NCBI GenBank assembly: GCA_003565625.1
Contig: PXBD01000043.1
Location: 52,505 to 116,504, forward strand
Direction: 5' to 3'
DNA length: 64,000 bases
DNA from: Gammaproteobacteria bacterium
GTDB lineage: Bacteria; Pseudomonadota; Gammaproteobacteria; Xanthomonadales; Wenzhouxiangellaceae
Part shown: one piece after another, positions 59,901 to 64,000 of the stretch
Position numbering within the stretch: position 1 is the first letter of the stretch
Layout: every line of letters starts with the position of its first letter
Translations under genes and position numbers: made by a program
The notes under the pieces: generated by a model
Told to the model about the DNA's origin: nothing
Database searches by the model: none
The model's input: the letters and a program-made list of their open reading frames with translations, nothing else

Positions 59901-61528
59901 ATGATCGGAACGATATGGCAGGCCGACGGAGCGTTCGCGGAAGCGGTGCTCTTCGCGCCGAGATTGTGTTTGCAGTCTTTGGTGGCCCGGCCGGCGGGCA
60001 TGGGCGGCTTGTTCGATTTGTCGGCCGTCGCGTCGCCGCCGATGATCGATGATGTAGGCGGGAATGTAACAATCGGCCTCATCCTCTGGGGGCTGGGTAT
60101 CGCCTCAATCCTTGCTGCTGCGGCCCTGGCCGTCCGGGCAGCCAGCGCTCGTCGCAAGCGGCTCGAGCAGAAGTTGGGTGCGTTCCCCCGCGACTTCAAA
60201 TCCTTTCTGGATCACACCAGCGATTTCATTTACTTCAAGGATGTCGATACCCGGATCATCTTCTGCAGCCAGCCGCTGGCCGACGTCACCGGTCGCAAGG
60301 ACTGGCGCGACCTGCAGGGCAAGCACAATCGCGATATCTTCCCGCCCGAGTTGGCCGAAATCTATGAACAGGAGGAGGTGGCGGTCGTGGCCGAAGGCCG
60401 GCCGCTGATCAACAAGATCAATCCGTACCATGATGCCGCCGGGCAAGTCCGCTATGTGCTCACCAACAAGTGGCCGCGGTTTGACGATCAGGGTCAAGTG
60501 GTTGGTCTGTTCGGAATCAGCGTCGACATCACCGAGCGTCGGCGGACCGAGCAAAGGCTTGCAGAAAGCGAGGAAAAACATCGCCGGCTGTTCGAGACCA
60601 TGGCCTCTGGTGTCGTCGTTCGATGACATCACCGAACGCTTTCATGCCGAGGCGCGATTGCGACAGGCCGCGAGCGTGTTTGACCATGCCAACGAAGGCA
60701 TCCTGATCACGGATCCGGACGGGTTGATTGTGGACGTCAACGCTGCCTTTACCCGCATCACCGGCTACGCGCGCGAAGAAGCGCTGGGGCGCAACCCGCG
60801 GCTGCTCAGTTCCGGACGCCATGACGCCGCGTTTTATGCGCGGATGTGGGAGACGCTGATCGAGCACGGGCACTGGGTTGGCGAAATCTGGAACCGGCGC
60901 AAGAGCGGTGAGGTCTATGCCCAGCTTGCCACCATCAGCGCAGTGAAGTCCCCGGAGGGTCAGACGCAGCGGTACGTGGCGTTGTTTTCTGATATCACCA
61001 CGCGCGTCGAACACCAGCAGCAACTCGAGCACATCGCCCGCCACGATGCCCTGACCGGGCTGCCCAACCGCTTCAGTCTGGAGACCCATCTTGAACAGGC
61101 GCTGCGCGTCGCCCGTCGCGACCACAAACGCCTGGCCATGTTGTTCATCGATCTGGATCGATTCAAGCACCCTTGGGCATCATGTGGGTGATCTGCTGCT
61201 GGTCGAGGTGGGTGCGCGCCTGCGTGACTGCGTGCGCGCCAGCGACATCGTCGCTCGTTTCGGGGGTGATGAGTTCGTTGTGCTTTTGTCCGAGATCGAT
61301 AGCCCGCAGGACGCTGCAGGCGTGGCCGGAAAGATCCTGCAAAATCTCGGTCAGCCGTATCTCATTGAGGGCCAGAGCCTGGAGTCCAGTTCCAGTGTCG
61401 GCATCAGCCTGTACCCCGACGATGGCGATACCGGCGACGTTCTGGTGCGCGCCGCCGACCGGGCAATGTACGCGGCCAAGGAGTGCGGGAGGAACAACTT
61501 CCGGTTTTTCGTCCGAGGTGATGCGTGA
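59901..61528 (+). pseudogene. PAS-GGDEF diguanylate cyclase gene broken by two deletions
   Basis: The first frame, from the ATG at 59901, gives a short N-terminal region, one TM helix (GLILWGLGIASILAAAALAV) and a PAS domain ending DITERRRTEQRLAESEEKHRRLFETMASGVVV, then hits TGA at 60624. The second frame resumes with SFDDITERFHAEARL, a PAS-PAC and the start of GGDEF, and stops at 61191 after LFIDLDRFK. The third frame resumes with TLGHHVGDLLL and continues through FGGDEFVVLL to 61528. About 90 residues of a PAS are missing at the first break (near 60615) and about four residues at the second (near 61170). Without frame repair no cyclase can be made. Confidence 0.85.
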
Positions 61529-61604
61529 CCGAGCAGGGCCAGGTGACATCTGGCACTGAGTGCAACTATCTTGCCCAGTCTGGGTCGGAGACTGCGTTGA
61601 CCGA

Positions 61605-61617
61605 CCTCCATTGGAGG
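61605..61617 (+). promoter_or_regulatory. Hairpin that hides the Shine-Dalgarno of the MotA-like gene
   Basis: CCTCC (61605-61609), loop ATT, GGAGG (61613-61617): a perfect 5-bp stem whose right arm is the GGAGG ribosome site, 8 bases before the ATG at 61626. The stem could limit translation and open with temperature or a bound factor. Only the short stem is visible. Confidence 0.5.
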
Positions 61618-61625
61618 CTAGCCTT

Positions 61626-62762
61626 ATGTTGAATCGATCCGGCGTTCTGTTCTGGATGCTGTTGTTTCTGGCTGCAGTCGCGGCTGTGGTCTTGTTGCTG
61701 GCGCGACCGCTTGGCGCCGCCTTCATGGCCAACCCGATATTCAACGGAACCATTCTCGCTGTGCTGGTGATCGGCATACTCATCAATATTCGCCAGGTGC
61801 TGGTGCTGGCGCCGGAGCGGCGCTGGATCGAGCGTTTTCGTACCGCCCGGGGCGAGCAGGACATGCCGCCAACGCGCCTGTTCGGGTCCATGGCTCGTTT
61901 GCTCAGTGGTCGGGACGGAGAGCACTTCAGCCTCTCGGCGCTTTCCCTCAGGACCCTGCTCGATGGCGTCCGACTGCGCCTCGACGAGTCGCGGGACATT
62001 TCCCGCTATTTCATGGGACTGCTGGTCTTTCTCGGGCTGCTGGGGACGTTCTGGGGCCTGCTCGATACCTTGCGCGCGGTGGGTGGCGTCATCCAGGGTC
62101 TCGGCGCCGATCAGCAGGCCGGGGTGTTTTTAGAGGAGTTCAAGCAGGGCCTGGAGGCGCCGTTGTCCGGTATGGGTACGGCTTTCAGTTCTTCCCTTTT
62201 TGGGTTGGCCGGCGCAGTCGTGCTGGGCTTTCTCGATTTGCAGGCCGCGAGCGCCCAGAATCGTTTCTACAATGACCTCGAGGAGTGGCTTTCGGGCCAG
62301 ACCCGACTGACCAGTGGTCTTCTGGGGCAGGGCGAGGAGGCTTCCATGCCGGCCTACATGCACGCCTTGCTGGAGCAGACGGCGGATTCACTGGATCAGC
62401 TGCAGCGGACGATGCAGCGTTCAGAAGACGACCGGCGCGCTGCCGATGCGCGATTGGTGGAACTGGCCACCGAACTGGCTCGTTTGACTGAACATGGTCA
62501 GGCCGAGCGCCGGTCGCTGGCGACCATGGGCAAGACCCAGTCTGAACTGCAGAGCGTACTGGGCCGGCTGGCCGATAGCGTTGCCGAGCGGGCCGACCAG
62601 GACAGGGAAATCCGCGATGCCCTGCACCAACTGGTGCGCGGCACCGAACGCTTGCATGCGGGTTTGGGCGAGGATCGTGAGCGTCTTGTCGGTGGCCTGC
62701 GCGATGAAGTCCGGCTGTTGGCACGGGTGGTCGCACACGGCCAGAAAGACCCGGGAGCTTGA
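61626..62762 (+). CDS. MotA/TolQ/ExbB-like ion-channel protein
   Basis: 378 residues from the ATG at 61626, preceded by GGAGG. Membrane segments lie at about 8-28 and 38-56, then after a cytoplasmic loop at about 121-146 (FMGLLVFLGLLGTFWGLLDTL) and 179-203 (GMGTAFSSSLFGLAGAVVLGFLDL). The conserved TFWGLLDT and MGTAFSSSLFGLAG are signatures of the MotA/ExbB family. Residues 240-370 form a long coiled-coil tail. With the next gene it should make a proton-driven unit across the inner membrane. No flagellar, Tol or Exb genes are near. Confidence 0.85.
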   Translation: MLNRSGVLFWMLLFLAAVAAVVLLLARPLGAAFMANPIFNGTILAVLVIGILINIRQVLVLAPERRWIERFRTARGEQDMPPTRLFGSMARLLSGRDGEHFSLSALSLRTLLDGVRLRLDESRDISRYFMGLLVFLGLLGTFWGLLDTLRAVGGVIQGLGADQQAGVFLEEFKQGLEAPLSGMGTAFSSSLFGLAGAVVLGFLDLQAASAQNRFYNDLEEWLSGQTRLTSGLLGQGEEASMPAYMHALLEQTADSLDQLQRTMQRSEDDRRAADARLVELATELARLTEHGQAERRSLATMGKTQSELQSVLGRLADSVAERADQDREIRDALHQLVRGTERLHAGLGEDRERLVGGLRDEVRLLARVVAHGQKDPGA

Positions 62763-62768
62763 AGCAAC

Positions 62769-63878
62769 ATGTTCGGCTCCAGGCGGCGCGGACAGGCCGC
62801 ATTCGACATCTGGCCTGGGTTCGTGGATGTGCTTGCCACGATCCTGCTGGTGTTCGTGTTTGTTCTCCTGTTCTTCGTGGTCGCACAGTTCTACACCAGT
62901 AATGTACTGACCGATCGAGATCGGGCGCTGAGCAACCTGGAACAGGACATTGCAGAGTTGTCGCAGATTCTGTCGATGGAGCGCGACCGGCGGGCCGGCC
63001 TGGAAGACAGCCTGGCCGAGCTGGAAAGCAGACTGGCTACCAGCATGTCGCGGGCCGACTCGTTGGAAGCAGAAGTGGCCACCACCGAGGCCGAGCGCGC
63101 CCGCCTGGCCGCCAGTCTCACTACCGAGACCGCGCGCCTGGCCGCCGTTTCCGAGCAGCTGGGGGACCGCACAACCGCCCTGGAACAGGCACGCAGCCGC
63201 CTGGCCGGCGCCGAGGAAGAGCTGGCCGCTGAGCGCGTGCTGTCGGCCGAAGCCACAGCCCAGGTCGAGGCCCTCAGTGCCGATATCCGGGCACTGCGTG
63301 AACAGTTGACGTCCATCTCGGCGGCACTGGCACTGGCCGAAAGTACCGTGGAGGCCCAGCGCGCGGAAATCGCTGAACTGGGCAACCGACTCAATGTCGC
63401 CATGGCCCAGCGAGTGCAGGAATTGGAGCGTTACCGTTCGGATTTTTTCGGTCGTCTGCGTGAAGTGCTTGAAGGCGTGCAGGAAATCGAAATTGACGGC
63501 GATCGCTTCCGCTTCCAGTCCGAGCTGTTCTTTGCCTCCGGCTCAGCCGAGGTCGGGGCCGGAGGCCGTGCCGCTTTGAACCAGCTGGCCGAGATCATCG
63601 AGGAGATCAGTCAGCGCATTCCTGATGACGTGGCCTGGGTGCTGCAGGTTGAAGGCCATACCGATTCTCGTCCCATCGCCACGGCACGATTCCCCTCCAA
63701 CTGGGAATTGTCAGCCGCCCGCGCCACCAACATCGTCCACTACCTGATTGACAATGGTGTCCCCGCCCACCGCCTTGCCGCTGCGGGATTCGGAGAACAC
63801 CAGCCGGTGGACAGCGGCGAAACCCCGGAAGCCCTTGCCCGTAACCGGCGAATCGAGTTGCGCTTGACCAATCCCTAG
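62769..63878 (+). CDS. MotB-like protein: one TM helix, coiled coil, OmpA peptidoglycan-binding domain
   Basis: 369 residues. One TM helix at about 16-40 starts FVDVLATILLVFV and carries D20, the position of the proton-carrying Asp in MotB and TolR. A long coiled coil spans about 50-225. The OmpA-like domain from about 240 has LFFASGSAEVGAGGRAALNQLAE and VEGHTDSRPIATARFPSNWELSAARATNIVHYLI, ending NRRIELRLTNP; it should bind peptidoglycan. The gene is 6 bases after the MotA-like gene. Together they look like a stator that couples proton flow to a cell-wall load. A terminator follows at once. Confidence 0.88.
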   Translation: MFGSRRRGQAAFDIWPGFVDVLATILLVFVFVLLFFVVAQFYTSNVLTDRDRALSNLEQDIAELSQILSMERDRRAGLEDSLAELESRLATSMSRADSLEAEVATTEAERARLAASLTTETARLAAVSEQLGDRTTALEQARSRLAGAEEELAAERVLSAEATAQVEALSADIRALREQLTSISAALALAESTVEAQRAEIAELGNRLNVAMAQRVQELERYRSDFFGRLREVLEGVQEIEIDGDRFRFQSELFFASGSAEVGAGGRAALNQLAEIIEEISQRIPDDVAWVLQVEGHTDSRPIATARFPSNWELSAARATNIVHYLIDNGVPAHRLAAAGFGEHQPVDSGETPEALARNRRIELRLTNP

Positions 63879-63916
63879 CCTGAAGTTCTAACACTTCTCT
63901 CCGCTGTTTCTGCCAG

Positions 63917-63950
63917 AACCCCTTGATCCGTTGAGGGGTTTTGTCTTTTC
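63917..63950 (+). terminator. Rho-independent terminator after the MotA-like/OmpA-like pair
   Basis: AACCCCT (63917-63923) pairs with AGGGGTT (63934-63940) around a 10-base loop closed by a T-G wobble, and TTTTGTCTTTT follows. This is the clearest intrinsic terminator in the window and closes the operon 40 bases after the OmpA-domain gene. The rest of the window to 64000 shows no gene. Confidence 0.85.
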
Positions 63951-64000
63951 TGTGCCTGTTCGGAGTCTATTTGTAGCCATGTAAAGCAGGTTTTAGTATC

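Noticed and set aside
61597..61624. Promoter TTGACC-16-TAGCCT before the MotA-like gene
   Set aside because: Transcription would begin after the ATG at 61626, and the -10 is poor. The region is better read as a ribosome site with a hairpin.
61626..63878. Zorya anti-phage system
   Set aside because: The MotA-like and OmpA-like genes resemble ZorA and ZorB, but the operon ends in a terminator after two genes and no ZorC, ZorD or ZorE is visible. The pair alone does not support the call.
1..64000. tRNA, rRNA, CRISPR array, insertion sequence or prophage
   Set aside because: I looked for T-arm patterns, regular spaced repeats, terminal inverted repeats with transposase motifs and integrase motifs on both strands and saw none. 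A program such as tRNAscan-SE would settle the tRNA question.

Overview
The window is a GC-rich (about two thirds G+C by eye), gene-dense bacterial chromosome segment with no gene gap above 300 bases. Gene content and order point to a gammaproteobacterium near the Xanthomonadales/Chromatiales boundary, perhaps Wenzhouxiangella-like. The main clues are NfuA with its cysteines at E. coli numbering, PspF beside RadA, the rlmD-nagZ-mscS-hpt-MTI phosphorylase run, AcnD/PrpF, and a PatZ-type acetyltransferase. A sarcosine/dimethylglycine methyltransferase and a sucrose-phosphate-phosphatase-like enzyme hint at compatible-solute synthesis, so a saline habitat is plausible. The taxonomic assignment is inference. 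I saw no tRNA, rRNA, CRISPR array, phage, IS element or integrase; the region is core chromosome with local gene decay.

Layout. 0-7.4 kb: end of a polysaccharide-type protein, an esterase, nfuA, two c-type cytochromes, a glutaryl-CoA-dehydrogenase-like enzyme, a fused two-subunit 2-oxoacid dehydrogenase E1, and an SbtA/SbtB-type bicarbonate transporter with its PII-like partner. 7.5-17.3 kb: a Baeyer-Villiger-type monooxygenase, threonine catabolism (kbl, tdh) around a periplasmic rhodanese, an AstE-like metallohydrolase, a GntP permease, a periplasmic thiol protein, an HAD phosphatase and an exported dipeptidase. 17.3-27.5 kb: a truncated EAL remnant, pspF/radA back to back, and a tightly overlapping plus-strand operon rlmD-nagZ-mscS-hpt-MTI phosphorylase. 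27.5-35 kb: dnaE, a DUF349 protein and a TraB-family membrane protein on the minus strand. 35-44 kb: an AhpD-like protein, PatZ-like acetyltransferase, a GhrA-like reductase and three exported amidohydrolase-fold proteins in one operon. 44-50.5 kb: a CNNM-domain protein, prmC with a VTT/flavoprotein fusion, and a TonB-dependent receptor. 50.5-56.2 kb: a fabI fragment, acnD, prpF, a betaine-pathway methyltransferase and a GST. 56.2-64 kb: a large dCache-PAS-GGDEF-EAL protein with a C-terminal zinc-binding CZB-like domain, a broken PAS-GGDEF gene, and a MotA-like/OmpA-like pair closed by a clear terminator.

Themes. Several sets of genes fit together: MTI phosphorylase makes hypoxanthine and the HPRT overlapping it would salvage it; Tdh and Kbl turn threonine into glycine and acetyl-CoA; AcnD with PrpF serves the methylcitrate cycle although prpB and prpC are not here. 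Three loci are c-di-GMP genes, and two of them are visibly broken. The most interesting candidates for follow-up are the CZB-bearing c-di-GMP protein, the amidohydrolase trio in which only one member keeps the HxH motif, the VTT-flavoprotein fusion with Tyr in place of the usual catalytic His, and the self-contained MotA-like/OmpA-like pair. None of these can be called a new system from sequence alone.
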